Notes: generated by a model not told the origin, from the letters alone. A stretch of 64,000 nucleotides of DNA from an uncultured Collinsella sp. (GCA_900758845.1 CAAESW010000037.1:1-64000); one strand, 5' to 3'. Positions 16,301 to 24,643 are shown, counted from the stretch's first letter. Translations and numbers: made by a program.

Positions 16301-17690
16301 TCCAATTGAGGTCGGTTCTTACCTGGAAGAGGGCCTTAATATTGCCGTATGCGGGGTCGTTGTTGCTGCCCCAGGTTTTGCCTACCCAATCGTAGGCGAG
16401 CGATCCGTACACCTGTGTGGCGATATCCATCGTGAACAGCAGCGTGCAATGGTGACGAAGGAGCTTGGTGTTTCTTGGATCAGTGCCCGAACCGGCACTC
16501 ATGCTCTTGTACTGATTCCACTTCCCTTCCATCTCGTCGAGGTAGCGGTTTGCCTGCTTGGCGCCCGACTCGCGCGGCGATTTCTTCCAGTATTCCAGAT
16601 CAGGGTTGCCCGAATCGTTCATATAGCTGGCTGGTTTGTATCCTCCGCCAAACAGCACGTACCCGGCAAAAGAGAAATCGAACAAAATGGGGAATGAGGG
16701 CATCCAGCACGTGAACTTATTGCCGCCGATGCCGGGAAACGCCGCCGGAAAATCAAACGGAGTGATCTCTTGGTCCATGGTAGTAGGAATGATGGTGGTC
16801 GAGCCCGATTCTGCCTTTGCGGCCGGCGCGGTGACAACGGCCATGGGAGAGGAGAGCGTGTAGGTTTTGCCCTGATAGTCGAGCACAAAGCGCAGCTTGC
16901 ATCCTTCCTCCAGAAGGCCCGATGCCGCATCGAGGAACTTGTCTTCGAGCGTGAATGTCGCCAGATTATCCGAACCCGATGCACCGGCCTTGACTTGGCC
17001 AATTTGCGTGACGGTTTCGGGCGAGCTGCCCGTGGCGGGCAATACCTTGTTGATGCACAGCGTTGCCTGTCCACCCTGTGGCAGATGTGCCTGCACGGTA
17101 AAGGAGTGCGTATCGGGCTGTTCGTTTGCCGTGTCGTCCTTCGGCAATGCCATGAACGTGGCTTCAGCGTACTGGATGTCCCATTCGTCGAATGTGAGCT
17201 GGCGAAAGTACGGCTCGCCATCGGAGAGCGGACGTGTGGGTGCGGTAATGGCGGTGCCGCCTTGGACACGCGCGAGGGGAATCTCGACATCGCGGTAGCC
17301 TTTCATGCTGATGGAGATACCGCCGTTAAAGTCGTACGCGTCAAGGAGTGTTGCCTCGTCCACGTAGCCTTCCGAAAGCGGCGCGACCTCAAAAATGGCC
17401 GTGCCTTCGTCATCGGTAGTGGCGGTGAGCTGCTTGCCTGCGGCATAGCGCGATGTGAGCGTGACCTGGGCACCCGCGATGGGCGTATTCTTGTTGGCGA
17501 CATCGACCACGACCACACCAAACATGGTGCGCGAGAGAACGAGCACCCTGAAGGGGTCTTTTTCGTCGGCATAGGCTTCGGTGGGCGCGAACGGCAATAT
17601 GAAGGCGTTTGCGCTTCCTGGCACGCGCGGCAACATAATGCTCGCCAGCGAGGACGCTCCGGCAACAAGTAACGAACGGCGATCAAGCAT
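13323..17690 (-). CDS. Large secreted surface protein with Tat signal and LAxTG sorting signal
   Basis: A 1455-residue cell-surface protein. ATG 17690 has GGGAG upstream and gives MLDRRSLLVAGASSLASIML, a twin-arginine-type signal ending at about ANA or AYA. Next comes a carboxypeptidase-regulatory-like fold (~60-130: NTPIAGAQVTLTSRYAAGKQ). The long body has no catalytic motif I recognise; repeated beta segments around 760-1150 may form a propeller. A glycine/serine linker (GGSSGGGTDEGGGSGG) leads to LAGTGD, a hydrophobic helix and YSARR: a sortase signal of the LAxTG kind used by class E sortases. Unusually 17 more residues follow the arginines. The LuxR gene upstream on the same strand probably controls it. 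Confidence 0.8.
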   Translation of the reverse strand: MLDRRSLLVAGASSLASIMLPRVPGSANAFILPFAPTEAYADEKDPFRVLVLSRTMFGVVVVDVANKNTPIAGAQVTLTSRYAAGKQLTATTDDEGTAIFEVAPLSEGYVDEATLLDAYDFNGGISISMKGYRDVEIPLARVQGGTAITAPTRPLSDGEPYFRQLTFDEWDIQYAEATFMALPKDDTANEQPDTHSFTVQAHLPQGGQATLCINKVLPATGSSPETVTQIGQVKAGASGSDNLATFTLEDKFLDAASGLLEEGCKLRFVLDYQGKTYTLSSPMAVVTAPAAKAESGSTTIIPTTMDQEITPFDFPAAFPGIGGNKFTCWMPSFPILFDFSFAGYVLFGGGYKPASYMNDSGNPDLEYWKKSPRESGAKQANRYLDEMEGKWNQYKSMSAGSGTDPRNTKLLRHHCTLLFTMDIATQVYGSLAYDWVGKTWGSNNDPAYGNIKALFQVRTDLNWTEQFTLGPVPFFLNVNPWVLAKLALAVGAHTHGSGAAFFKNISLDYSNTSGSFTIQIGLAVIFGAGVAGVASSAVRGAASLTLFIGYEKADGHQLPRLRVGADVDVDVILQFVMFKWTTKAWSGSWPTLLDSWNMSVNNSNQYVLQRSELALGGDTPYTLDARFGMPGNIEAGGVPQFIASATIVTNAELLARAEVKATAVNAAPVVRDWDRAVTRIELEADAESDDTGQIEHFVHALIENDENAAPMYEYTYIGQATNTVADPNADSAGVSEDERGGIKPSSDNVLFAGVLSEAHMKLAMIAGVECLFRIASVRYGDNGRSRLVVHTKANGTWSAPTPVDFPLGFGEGDVERDSIYDYDFDVVEYTDGRGNQDAYVLLVSGERPAGDNTLFDTASTSGILSVVRLRISNDGVRVISHTSWRSISRGRLQEDGYHCLQCPRITVGKTLVDGRLSGAYLHRRGTTAEKTLGSEAEVALECFTLWSDVSGDSLTFRQVLRFPQAPSSIELGAPENINGKMVVPIAYETAGGCGCASYAVIGQSIASWGVMSPDATVPHAVPWPQHTGFLATVNEQLQHITWTRGASAFATQPVGAAGCGPASFSVSNNGRCVLYVENTDGKVGQTYDEEGNPVAVMGKHFRIFASTLAGDLFTEPFVMCELDHPVDQITTFLTSGSMLSALATHIVSAEKSEAELHGIEVPLVACATPTGAVATSGAVVPGAAGESFMVTVRNDGNTLLTAGTIDLYREGSSQPFSSASIGFGANTRMASIYDPELAEDASVNDMAHVKYALETLGTPFATHPLVADSGNAVLAPGCTAQFRMSFAIPESWSDEVGKRVTLYAKARNLVALDPVTLEEIRPGANSALGAVLHELHVPDAACERSEVQVGVCDSADTTELHDAPMTVDDDGGSSGGGTDEGGGSGGRSSGSGKDHSNNKRSGKAGALAGTGDVNAPLTAAATALAAAGAGLIAYSARRTALENDTADEVNSDTPR

Positions 17691-17848
17691 CTTTGGCTCC
17701 CATCCCGCAGGCATCGGTGGAAATAATCCAATTTTGCGAGAAGGCATCCTGTCACGGTAGTGCCGTTCGATGGCCAAAATGTCCAATTTGAGCGCGCGAA
17801 AGCGTCAGGCCCCCCGGAGCGCTTTCGATACGCCGGGCAGTCTGGCCG

Positions 17849-18853
17849 CTAGCGCAACATGTGGGCAACCAGCTCGGCGCGAGTTCCGATACCAAGCTTG
17901 GCATACACTCCTGATAGGCGGTTTTTAACAGTGCCCGGCGATACTTCCATGTGGCGTGCGATTTCGGCGTTGGTCCATCCGCGGCAGGCGAGCATGGCCA
18001 TGGTGAATTCCGTGGTCGTTAGATCGTCGGCCACGTCCTCGCCCGAATCAGGGTTGTGGATGCGCCGCCAGCCGTAGCTGAAGCGGTACGTGATCTCGAC
18101 GATGCGCGCGAAGTCGTCTGGGTATTGCGTTTTTAGGCACGCCTCGATGAGCCCCTGTAAAAGGCCGTGGTGCTCGCCAATGAGCTCGATAAGGCCGTCG
18201 GGGCGCGCAATGCCCCAAGCGGCTCCGAAGTGTGCCTTTGCGGCGTCGATGTCCTTGAGGCTCATGCATGCCATGGAGGCTGCCAGGTGCAGGAACAGTT
18301 CCGAGATCGGATAACTTCCCTGTTTCATAATCAGGGCGTTTTCCGCCATGCCCAGGCTGCGGCCGTATTCGCCGCGCAGATACAAGGCGTGCGCCATCAC
18401 GTAGCTGGCGAACAGGCGCAGGCCTTCGGGCAGATGCGCCGCAAGTGGATAAAACTCTTCGGCAGAATACGGGGAAGGCAAGTGCAGCAGGACGCTTGCG
18501 GCCGAGGCGAACAGGATATGCGTGGCGTGGATAGCGGATGATTCCTCGTCGGCCGGCGTATCGAGGATGCCCGCAAGGCACCGGCGGGCGTCGGCGATAC
18601 GGTTGAGCGACAGACTGGCATATCCGCAGATAAAGCATGCGGAATAGCGCAGTGCGGGGTCGGTGGCGTCAAGATAGGGGCGTGCTGTCTTGGCAGCGAG
18701 GGTGGCCTGTCCGCGAAAGTACAGCGCTTCTGCCGTGGCGATGGTGCGTGAATCGGGGTCGGAAATGCCTGCAACCGCAGCGTCAATCTGCCCCGGCACA
18801 AAGGCGGTGCACATCAACGGCATGGGAACGCATGGGTAGCCATCGCAGTCCAT
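17849..18853 (-). CDS. LuxR-family transcriptional regulator with TPR-like sensory region
   Basis: A 334-residue protein with a C-terminal LuxR/GerE helix-turn-helix (TTTEFTMAMLACRGWTNAEI, ARHMEVSPGTVKNRLSGVYA KLGI) and an N-terminal helical repeat region (~50-250: alternating Ala/Leu helices such as LYLRGEYGRSLGMAENALIM) like tetratricopeptides. No receiver domain or transmembrane segment is seen, so it is not a response regulator. ATG 18853 has GGGAGA 7 bases upstream. It lies 158 bases before the surface-protein gene on the same strand; Coriobacteriia often pair such regulators with surface or transport genes, so control of that gene is likely. Confidence 0.85.
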   Translation of the reverse strand: MDCDGYPCVPMPLMCTAFVPGQIDAAVAGISDPDSRTIATAEALYFRGQATLAAKTARPYLDATDPALRYSACFICGYASLSLNRIADARRCLAGILDTPADEESSAIHATHILFASAASVLLHLPSPYSAEEFYPLAAHLPEGLRLFASYVMAHALYLRGEYGRSLGMAENALIMKQGSYPISELFLHLAASMACMSLKDIDAAKAHFGAAWGIARPDGLIELIGEHHGLLQGLIEACLKTQYPDDFARIVEITYRFSYGWRRIHNPDSGEDVADDLTTTEFTMAMLACRGWTNAEIARHMEVSPGTVKNRLSGVYAKLGIGTRAELVAHMLR

Positions 18854-18995
18854 CTTCCATCTCCCAACAGCTGGCAACAATGCAGCAATTGTACTCCTGT
18901 TGCTCGGGACCGGAATTTGTGGGTATCGCCTACGATTATGCCGAACGTATAAAGGAAGAGTCTATTGGCGATGCTCCCAAGGTGGCTACTGAAGC

Positions 18996-19376
18996 CTAGC
19001 TGGCCTCGACATTAGGAAAAATTGCCGCCCCTACAAAAAGCTCTGCCGCAGCGATGGGAAACGCATCTTCTGGGCATTCCGGCGTCTCCAGCCAGCGCTG
19101 GACTGCTGCTGTCGCCTGCGCGTTGGCGAGCGAGGCGTGGGGACCGTCCGGCGACCAGCGGTGACGGGCGAGCCCTGCCGCGTGTGTGGGCCTCCATCGG
19201 CGTAGACCCATGACCCCCATGGCATCGGAGAAGTCCACCATGGCGTCCAGGACCTTACCGTCCGGCATGTCCAGCCTAGCGGCTCTCTTGATTCCGAGGT
19301 CGAAGGGGGCGTTGTGCAAGGCATATGGGGCCGAGTGGAAGTGGATCAAAAGAGCGTTACTTGACGTTTCATGCAT
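18996..19376 (-). CDS. Hypothetical protein, possibly a gene fragment
   Basis: A 126-residue frame (MHETSSNALLIHFHSAPYAL ... ending AAELFVGAAIFPNVEAS) with GC-rich third positions like real genes here. No domain, signal peptide or membrane helix is recognised. The ribosome site is weak (GGGACGG). It is isolated between the LuxR gene and the PadR operon. It may be a remnant of a longer enzyme gene. Confidence 0.4.
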   Translation of the reverse strand: MHETSSNALLIHFHSAPYALHNAPFDLGIKRAARLDMPDGKVLDAMVDFSDAMGVMGLRRWRPTHAAGLARHRWSPDGPHASLANAQATAAVQRWLETPECPEDAFPIAAAELFVGAAIFPNVEAS

Positions 19377-19442
19377 AATGCCAACCGTCCCGCGACATCA
19401 CGTTCGCAGCGCGCAGGGGCCGGAGAACCTTCGCGATGAGAG

Positions 19443-19490
19443 TTGACGTTTAATACCTTGCATCGTATAGTGTGTATAGCACAGTATACG
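19443..19490 (+). promoter_or_regulatory. PadR-operon promoter and operator
   Basis: -35 TTGACG (19443-19448) and -10 TATAGT (19466-19471) are 17 bp apart. CGTATAGTGT (19464-19473) and ACAGTATACG (19481-19490) form a dyad with one mismatch overlapping the -10, in the style of PadR autorepression sites. Confidence 0.75.
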
Positions 19491-19508
19491 ACGAGAGGAG
19501 GTGTGCGG

Positions 19509-19829
19509 ATGGAGGCACAGATGAAGCGCGGCTTCCTGGAGGCCTGCGTGCTCGCGGCCGTCTCCGGCGAGGAGTCCTACGGCTACCAGATCGTGAAGGA
19601 CGTACCGGCGAGCATGGGGCTCACGGAGTCGACGCTCTACCCGCTGCTCAAGCGCCTGGAGAAGGCCGGGTGCATCACGGCGCGCTCCGCCGAGCACAAC
19701 GGGCGGCTGCGCCGGTACTACCGCATCACGGACGACGGGCGAGCGCGCATCGAGGAGTTCCTGGCCGAGTGGCCGTCCGTACGGGAGATTTACGCATACG
19801 TTGAGGAGGCGCACCATGACGCGCGATGA
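19509..19829 (+). CDS. PadR-family transcriptional regulator
   Basis: A 106-residue PadR protein: MKRGFLEACVLAAVSGEESY GYQIVKDVP, STLYPLLKRLEKAGCI and LRRYYRITDDGRARIEEFL make the winged helix. Small PadR proteins repress their own operon until a ligand or envelope signal releases them. GGAGG lies 8 bases before ATG 19509. It overlaps the next gene by 14 bases, the standard PadR-DUF1700 arrangement. Confidence 0.92.
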   Translation: MEAQMKRGFLEACVLAAVSGEESYGYQIVKDVPASMGLTESTLYPLLKRLEKAGCITARSAEHNGRLRRYYRITDDGRARIEEFLAEWPSVREIYAYVEEAHHDAR

Positions 19830-20439
19830 GTTTCTGGGCCGGTTGGGCGAGCTGCTCGCCTGCCTGCCGGCCGAGCAGGTGGAGGAGACCAAGGCGTTCT
19901 ATGCGGAGGCCATCGCCGACCGCATGGAGGACGGTATGAGCGAGGAGGAGGCCGTGGCCGCCATGGGCACGCCCGGCGAGGTGGCGGAGGCCACGCTCGA
20001 CGACCTGCCCGCCGTGCCGCGCGCGATCGCGAGGACGCGCCGGCGCAGCACCGCGCTGCTGTGGGTGCTGGCCATCGTGGGCTCCCCGGTGTGGGTGCCG
20101 CTGCTCGCCGCCTTCGCCGCCGTGGCCGTCACGGTCTATATCTGCATCTGGGTGCTGGCGCTCTGCGTGTGGATCGTCGCGGTGGCACTCGGGGGCGTGG
20201 GCGTAGTTGGGCTCCTGCTTGCCGTAAGCGGCGTCATCATCGGCCACTTCCCGTACGCCCTCGCCTCGGCGGGCGTGGGGCTCGGCCTCGTCGGCGTGGC
20301 GCTCTTCGTTGGTGCTGGCGCTTGGGCAGCCTCAAAACAAATTGCGCGCCTCTCGGCGCTCTGGGCGAGGAAGGCCGCCTCGCCCTTCTGGAAGGGTAAG
20401 GGCGAGAAGGGCGGCGCTGCCGCGCATCTCGCGGCGTAG
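19816..20439 (+). CDS. HAAS/DUF1700 domain membrane protein
   Basis: A 207-residue protein: an N-terminal HAAS domain (MTRDEFLGRLGELLACLPAE, SEEEAVAAMGTPGEVAEATL) followed by two or three strongly hydrophobic segments (~78-190). DUF1700/HAAS proteins are encoded directly after PadR regulators and are thought to act as the membrane signalling partner. GAGGAGG precedes ATG 19816, inside the 3' end of the PadR gene. Confidence 0.88.
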   Translation: MTRDEFLGRLGELLACLPAEQVEETKAFYAEAIADRMEDGMSEEEAVAAMGTPGEVAEATLDDLPAVPRAIARTRRRSTALLWVLAIVGSPVWVPLLAAFAAVAVTVYICIWVLALCVWIVAVALGGVGVVGLLLAVSGVIIGHFPYALASAGVGLGLVGVALFVGAGAWAASKQIARLSALWARKAASPFWKGKGEKGGAAAHLAA

Positions 20440-20454
20440 AAAGGAGTGAGTACC

Positions 20455-20709
20455 ATGACCAGTGCGAAGAAGATCTACCTCGCCGTGGCGGGCGGGCTCG
20501 TTGCCGCGGGTGTTGTCCTCGCGGGCATTGGCTTTATCGCTTCGGGTTTCGACCCGGCCGTGTTCACAACCCATATAGACACACGCGACAGCACCATCGT
20601 GCTCGGCGGCGTCGAGGTGGACGACCCGATGGGCCTCCCCCTCATCGAGCAGCTCGCCAATCTGGGCGAGATCGACACCTCCGGCGTCGCGGATCCCGCC
20701 GCGCCCTAG
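20455..20709 (+). CDS. Short membrane-anchored protein, possibly truncated DUF4097-type
   Basis: An 84-residue protein with one N-terminal transmembrane helix (LAVAGGLVAAGVVLAGIGF) and a short acidic external part. The third gene of PadR-HAAS operons is normally a long DUF4097 beta-solenoid adhesin-like protein with a similar N-terminus; here the body is missing and the following 160 bases are non-coding. AAGGAG precedes the ATG. A truncated DUF4097 protein is my best guess. Confidence 0.6.
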   Translation: MTSAKKIYLAVAGGLVAAGVVLAGIGFIASGFDPAVFTTHIDTRDSTIVLGGVEVDDPMGLPLIEQLANLGEIDTSGVADPAAP

Positions 20710-20870
20710 GCGCAGCGAGCCCGGGCGCTCTGCCCGCCAAGCTGCGTAAGCCGGCGAAACCCGAACCTCAACCTCTACGCAACTGGCCCCAAGCCTGCGC
20801 CGATTCGCTCTCAGCGCCGCGCGGGGGCCCGTGACGCATGCCCAAAAAGGTACGAGGAGAAAGGAACGCG

Positions 20871-20966
20871 ATGACGACAACCACGCCCTTCCGCCTTCAC
20901 GGGGCCACGCAGGACCGGAAGCGACTGGGCCGTGCGGTGGGGCTGTGCTTGGATTGGCTACACTGA
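20871..20966 (+). pseudogene. PspC-like N-terminal remnant (31 codons)
   Basis: After a good ribosome site (GAGAAAGGAA) a frame reads MTTTTPFRLHGATQDRKRLG and stops after 31 codons. The start resembles PspC-domain proteins (RLxRxTxDRKxxGVCGG), which often belong to PadR envelope-stress operons. The match ends at once, so this is at most a decayed start. Confidence 0.35.
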
Positions 20967-21122
20967 TATGGACAGTTCCGTGAGGGGCGCGAGAGGCGGG
21001 ACTCTGGGGAGATCTTCGAGGAGGAGTGTCTCGACTGGAAGCGTGGGTTCAGTGGAGCAGGAACCTAATCTCTGTCTCTCTTGCTTTTTTGATTTGTTGA
21101 GAAGCCGGCATTTGGGGGCATT

Positions 21123-21806
21123 TTGGATAGCGAACAGTTCAAACAAGAAGCTGAGAAAATAGAACAAAGCCTGAGTGCCTTGAGAGTCGCCGAGCGCAAT
21201 GCAGTGATTCCCTTCATGAACGGCGACTTTACCCAATGGGATCTATATCTGGCATCCTCCTCTGAGTATGCGATGAGACTGATAGACGGATTCATCTCCA
21301 TGCTCGAGTCGAGGAATCTTGTTTGCGTCGCCCAGCTTCTCCGCGCACAGGTTGGAGTCTGCCTGCGGACATTCGCATTATTCGCCGCCGAAGACCAGGA
21401 TGACTTTCTCAAGCAGGTGTTTCAAGGTGTGCCTGTGAACAAGCTGAAAGATTTCTCGGGTGAGAAGATGTCCGATGGAAGACTTCAAGACTTACTCGAG
21501 AAGTTCGATCCAAAGGTAAAAGATGTATACAAGGTGACGTCTGGATTCGTCCACTTCTCCATTGATATTCTGCCGAGCATGGGTGTGCCTGGGGAGGGCT
21601 ATGAGGTCGAGTTTAATTTTGGAGCCGAGCCCAACGAGAGAAACAATGCGCCTCTCGTGGAATGCGGCAAGGCGTTCTGCCACTATGTCGACCTGCATCT
21701 CCAGATGCTCCATAAGGTGATTGCTTCGGATGAATGGTATGCCGATCGATTCCGTATCGATTCCGATGGTCCTGCAGACGAGGCCTCGAAAAGCGAGAAG
21801 GTGTAG
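21123..21806 (+). CDS. Unrecognised helical protein (HEPN/DUF5677-like impression)
   Basis: A 227-residue, lower-GC gene starting at TTG 21123 behind GGGGG. It is mostly helical and soluble: FKQEAEKIEQSLSALRVAER, MRLIDGFISMLESRNLVCVA, QLLRAQVGVCLRTFALFAAE. The LLR-x6-RTF arrangement resembles the family of DUF5677-type proteins, where helices carry an arginine/histidine pair; VTSGFVHFSIDI could supply the histidine. I cannot assign a function. It sits alone between PadR-operon debris and the ATPase/arginase relics, so it is likely accessory DNA. Confidence 0.6.
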   Translation: MDSEQFKQEAEKIEQSLSALRVAERNAVIPFMNGDFTQWDLYLASSSEYAMRLIDGFISMLESRNLVCVAQLLRAQVGVCLRTFALFAAEDQDDFLKQVFQGVPVNKLKDFSGEKMSDGRLQDLLEKFDPKVKDVYKVTSGFVHFSIDILPSMGVPGEGYEVEFNFGAEPNERNNAPLVECGKAFCHYVDLHLQMLHKVIASDEWYADRFRIDSDGPADEASKSEKV

Positions 21807-22062
21807 GTCGAACGCATTGACGCTGCCTTGACAGCATCCCGATATGATAACGAATGGGAGGTTCCCTGCGAAATGTGCGCCTCTGTATATTCTCGCTAGG
21901 ACGCCCTCGACCGATAAGGCATCGTTGAGTTCAATTTGAGTTCAGCTCGGGTGCCTGAAAATCGCCCAACTCTGATAAAAGGGGAGACGACGGTACACCA
22001 CGTAGACGAGAGGCTATGGAAGTGCACGATTTGATTATATTGGCGCGCTAAACCGCCCCGCT

Positions 22063-22240
22063 GCCCAACTTGAACTCCGCTCACGCGTGTATGGGGCTGC
22101 GAGAGGTAACGGCCTGCGGCCTCCTTTGTGTGCTCGATGATATCTTCGAGCATGCCGGGCATGGCGGAGACATTCGCTGCAATCCAGCCGTGTTCAAGCG
22201 CCGTTTCGGATAGGAGCGAGAGGGGGCTGTCTTGCCCGTT
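22063..22240 (-). pseudogene. Archaeal-type ATPase relic (copy 2)
   Basis: The minus strand reads LLSETALEHGWIAANVSAMP, GMLEDIIEHTKEAAGRYLSQ, PHTRVSGVQVG, nearly the same as relic 1 (6989-7491) and beginning just after where the Walker A would be (a garbled GNGQDSPLS). Everything after GVQVG is unrelated. It is a fragment of a third member of the ATPase family seen intact at 54985. Confidence 0.65.
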
Positions 22241-22331
22241 TCCCTTGCACCCGTAAAGATGGTTGACAGTTTGGGGTCTCCCGGGTCTTTAGCTTTTACC
22301 GTGCTAGATGCCTCATGGAAACTGTTGGACT

Positions 22332-22832
22332 TTAATCAGACAGACCCAGCATGTCGTTTTCCTCCATGAGGACATCGGCTAAACCGCAACACCTATGCTT
22401 GTTTAAGCAAACCTCCTGATAGTCGTGGAGCTGCTGTAGCCCGACATGCAGGACATCGCTCGGCTTAAACACCGGATGCCGCATCCGCGAAACGAGTTGC
22501 GGTGCACCCTGTTCCAAAAGGCTGCCAAGTACCATGGCGTGAGCGTTGGGGTAGCCATCATTCAGCGTGGATACATCCGGATGCGCATAGATCCAGACGA
22601 TTCCAACGTTCTCGTATTTCCCGTGCAGGTAATCGAAGAGGGCAGGCGACACCATACAGTTGCCGCCGACGGTCACGATTCTGTCGGGGTTTTCTGCCGC
22701 AAGCTTCCTCTGCGCATCCTGAATCCCCGCCAGGACTTCGTCCTCGGCATAGATGCGAACTGTCTCCCATTTCTCATGTCCAAGTTTTGGGACGCGTTTC
22801 ACAATGTCGAGTGGGACTCCTGGACAGTCGGA
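22332..22832 (-). pseudogene. Arginase-family fragment fused to a topoisomerase-A-like tail
   Basis: The minus-strand frame runs from just after the histidine kinase stop: SDCPGVPLDIVKRVPKLGHE ... IVTVGGNCMVSPALFDYLHG ... IVWIYAHPDVSTLNDGYPNA ... SRMRHPVFKPSDVLHVGLQQ, a middle-to-late arginase/ureohydrolase segment (the AHPDVST loop corresponds to DAHxD, with Tyr in place of the first Asp). N- and C-terminal parts of the enzyme are absent. Its last 13 codons, VLMEENDMLGLSD, match the end of the topoisomerase A gene at 7674 (ALMKENDMPSLFD), also at DNA level over about 45 bases. A chimeric relic without a convincing start. Confidence 0.6.
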
Positions 22833-23972
22833 TCACGTGGTGGCCCCCTTTGAGAGGGTCACGAGCATCACGGTTCCGTTCTCGGAATTTGCTTCGACCT
22901 CTACCGTGCCACCGTGAAGCGCTGCAATCTCCCAAACAAGCGCTAGCCCGAGTCCTGCGCCGCCGTATGCCCTGCTGCGGGATTTATCCAGGCGAAAGAA
23001 CGGTTGGAAGATGCTCTCACGGTACTGCTTGGGTATTCCCGGGCCCCGGTCCTCGACTCGCAGGAACACGTTGCTGTCGTTGTCGCAGATGGAGACGTTG
23101 ACAGTCGAGCCGGAGCGGCTGTAACGGATGGCATTTTCGACTAGGTTAAACACCAGCCGATAGAGGAGCGTGTCGCTCCCGATTACTAAAGCGTCTCCAG
23201 CACAATTGAGGGCTATGCCCTTATTTTCGGCAAGTGGCGCAAGGTCGGTGAGGACCTCCTCGGACAAGGGACCAAGTTCAACATCGTCCTCGCAAGGAAC
23301 GCTGCGGAGCTCACTCATCTCGAGTAATACCTTGGTCATTCGAGACATGCGCTCGGTTTGTTCTTGTAGCAGGCCGAGCAGCTCGGCTGTTTCGGGTTGC
23401 AAACCGGAGTGCTCAGAGATGAATAGTTCAATCTGTGCTTGCATAAGGGCGAGCGGGGTGCGCAGCTCGTGTGCGGCGTTGCCGGTAAACTGACGCTGCG
23501 CAGAGAACCCTTCGCCAAGACGGGCGATCATGTCGTTGAAAGAGGCGCTGCATCGTTGTAGCTCGGTGGGCACATCTTCACTGAGTCTGATTTCGCTTAG
23601 GTTGTCAGGCTGCACGCGCTCAACCTGGGCTGCAAAAGCTCGTAGCGGTTTGAGTGCACGGCCACTCACAAAGTATGCCAGAACGCCGCCAAGGAGTGTG
23701 ACTCCAGCCGTGATGCACCAGGTTGTCGTGCCAAAAGACTCTTGCGCGTCGTTTACGACGATCGTGACCTTGTCATCGGGGGTCGCTTTCGTTGGGTCGA
23801 ACGCCTGGGGCGAATTTTCGCCGGTTGCGTTAAAGGCCGAGATGTTACTGCCGATGGCATCCATGTAGCGCATGCCCGTATAGCCGACCAGGCAGTTCGT
23901 CAGCACGCATGCCGCGCACGTGAGCAGTGCCGTCATAATCGTTATGCGCCATTGCAGCGAAAGCCTTTTCAT
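22833..23972 (-). CDS. Two-component sensor histidine kinase
   Basis: A 379-residue membrane kinase. TM1 lies at ~10-30, a short extracytoplasmic loop at ~35-80, TM2 at ~85-105, then HAMP, the H-box HELRTPLALMQAQIELF, N-box NLVENAIRYS and G-boxes DRGPGIPKQYR and GGAGLGLAL. It autophosphorylates on the H-box histidine and passes phosphate to the regulator encoded just upstream; the genes overlap by ATGA (23972-23969). The loop has no recognised sensor fold, so the signal is unknown. Confidence 0.93.
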   Translation of the reverse strand: MKRLSLQWRITIMTALLTCAACVLTNCLVGYTGMRYMDAIGSNISAFNATGENSPQAFDPTKATPDDKVTIVVNDAQESFGTTTWCITAGVTLLGGVLAYFVSGRALKPLRAFAAQVERVQPDNLSEIRLSEDVPTELQRCSASFNDMIARLGEGFSAQRQFTGNAAHELRTPLALMQAQIELFISEHSGLQPETAELLGLLQEQTERMSRMTKVLLEMSELRSVPCEDDVELGPLSEEVLTDLAPLAENKGIALNCAGDALVIGSDTLLYRLVFNLVENAIRYSRSGSTVNVSICDNDSNVFLRVEDRGPGIPKQYRESIFQPFFRLDKSRSRAYGGAGLGLALVWEIAALHGGTVEVEANSENGTVMLVTLSKGATT

Positions 23973-24643
23973 TCGCTATCCTCCATAACGTAGCCCTCTC
24001 CAATCCGATTGCGAATCGGGTCGTATCCCAAAGCGCTGCGTAGCTTTTTGCGGAGTGACGAGATGTGAACGCGGGTTGCGTTGCTAAAGCTGTTCACGCT
24101 GCTATCCCAAACGTGCTCGATAAGCTCCTCTTGACTTACCGGACGCCCCTGATTAAGCATCAGGTATTCCAAGATTCCCGTTTCCTTGCGCGTAAGAGAT
24201 AAAGCCTCGCTGTCCACGGAAGCGATGCGCGCCTTGGTGTCAAAGCTGAGCTTTCCGCAGGTTAATACTATGTCGCTTTGTGCGAAGCGTCTGAGGGTGA
24301 GGCTGCGGATCCTTGCCGCAAGCTCGTCCAGATGAAACGGCTTGGTGAGGTAATCGTTGGCGCCGGCATCGAGTCCGGCGACTTTATCGGATACTTCGCC
24401 ACGTGCGGACAGAATCAGTACCTTAGTCTCGCAGTCAGTTTTCCTAAGTTCCCTGAGCACGGTCATGCCGTCGATACGGGGAAGGTTGAGGTCGAGTACC
24501 ACGAGGTCAAAGACTTCGACGCCCAGCAGGTCGAGCGCCTCCTGTCCGTCGTGACAGCAGTCGACGCTGTACGCCAAGTTTCGCAAGCTGCGCGCGATTG
24601 CATCACACAGCGCCCGCTCGTCCTCGACGATCAAAATACGCAT
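23969..24643 (-). CDS. OmpR/PhoB-family response regulator
   Basis: A 224-residue regulator: receiver domain (MRILIVEDERALCDAIARSL; phospho-acceptor Asp in LVVLDLNLPRIDG; Lys in YLTKPF) and an OmpR winged helix (SRKETGILEYLMLNQGRPVS, RVHISSLRKKLRSALGYDPI). AAGGAGA precedes ATG 24643 by 7 bases. It is divergent from the CxxC/ferredoxin/thioredoxin operon at 24735, which is a likely target. Confidence 0.94.
   Translation of the reverse strand: MRILIVEDERALCDAIARSLRNLAYSVDCCHDGQEALDLLGVEVFDLVVLDLNLPRIDGMTVLRELRKTDCETKVLILSARGEVSDKVAGLDAGANDYLTKPFHLDELAARIRSLTLRRFAQSDIVLTCGKLSFDTKARIASVDSEALSLTRKETGILEYLMLNQGRPVSQEELIEHVWDSSVNSFSNATRVHISSLRKKLRSALGYDPIRNRIGEGYVMEDSE

Noticed and set aside
21807..22062. 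Extra gene between the 227-residue protein gene and the ATPase relic
   Set aside because: No frame with ribosome site; sequence looks like degraded intergenic DNA.
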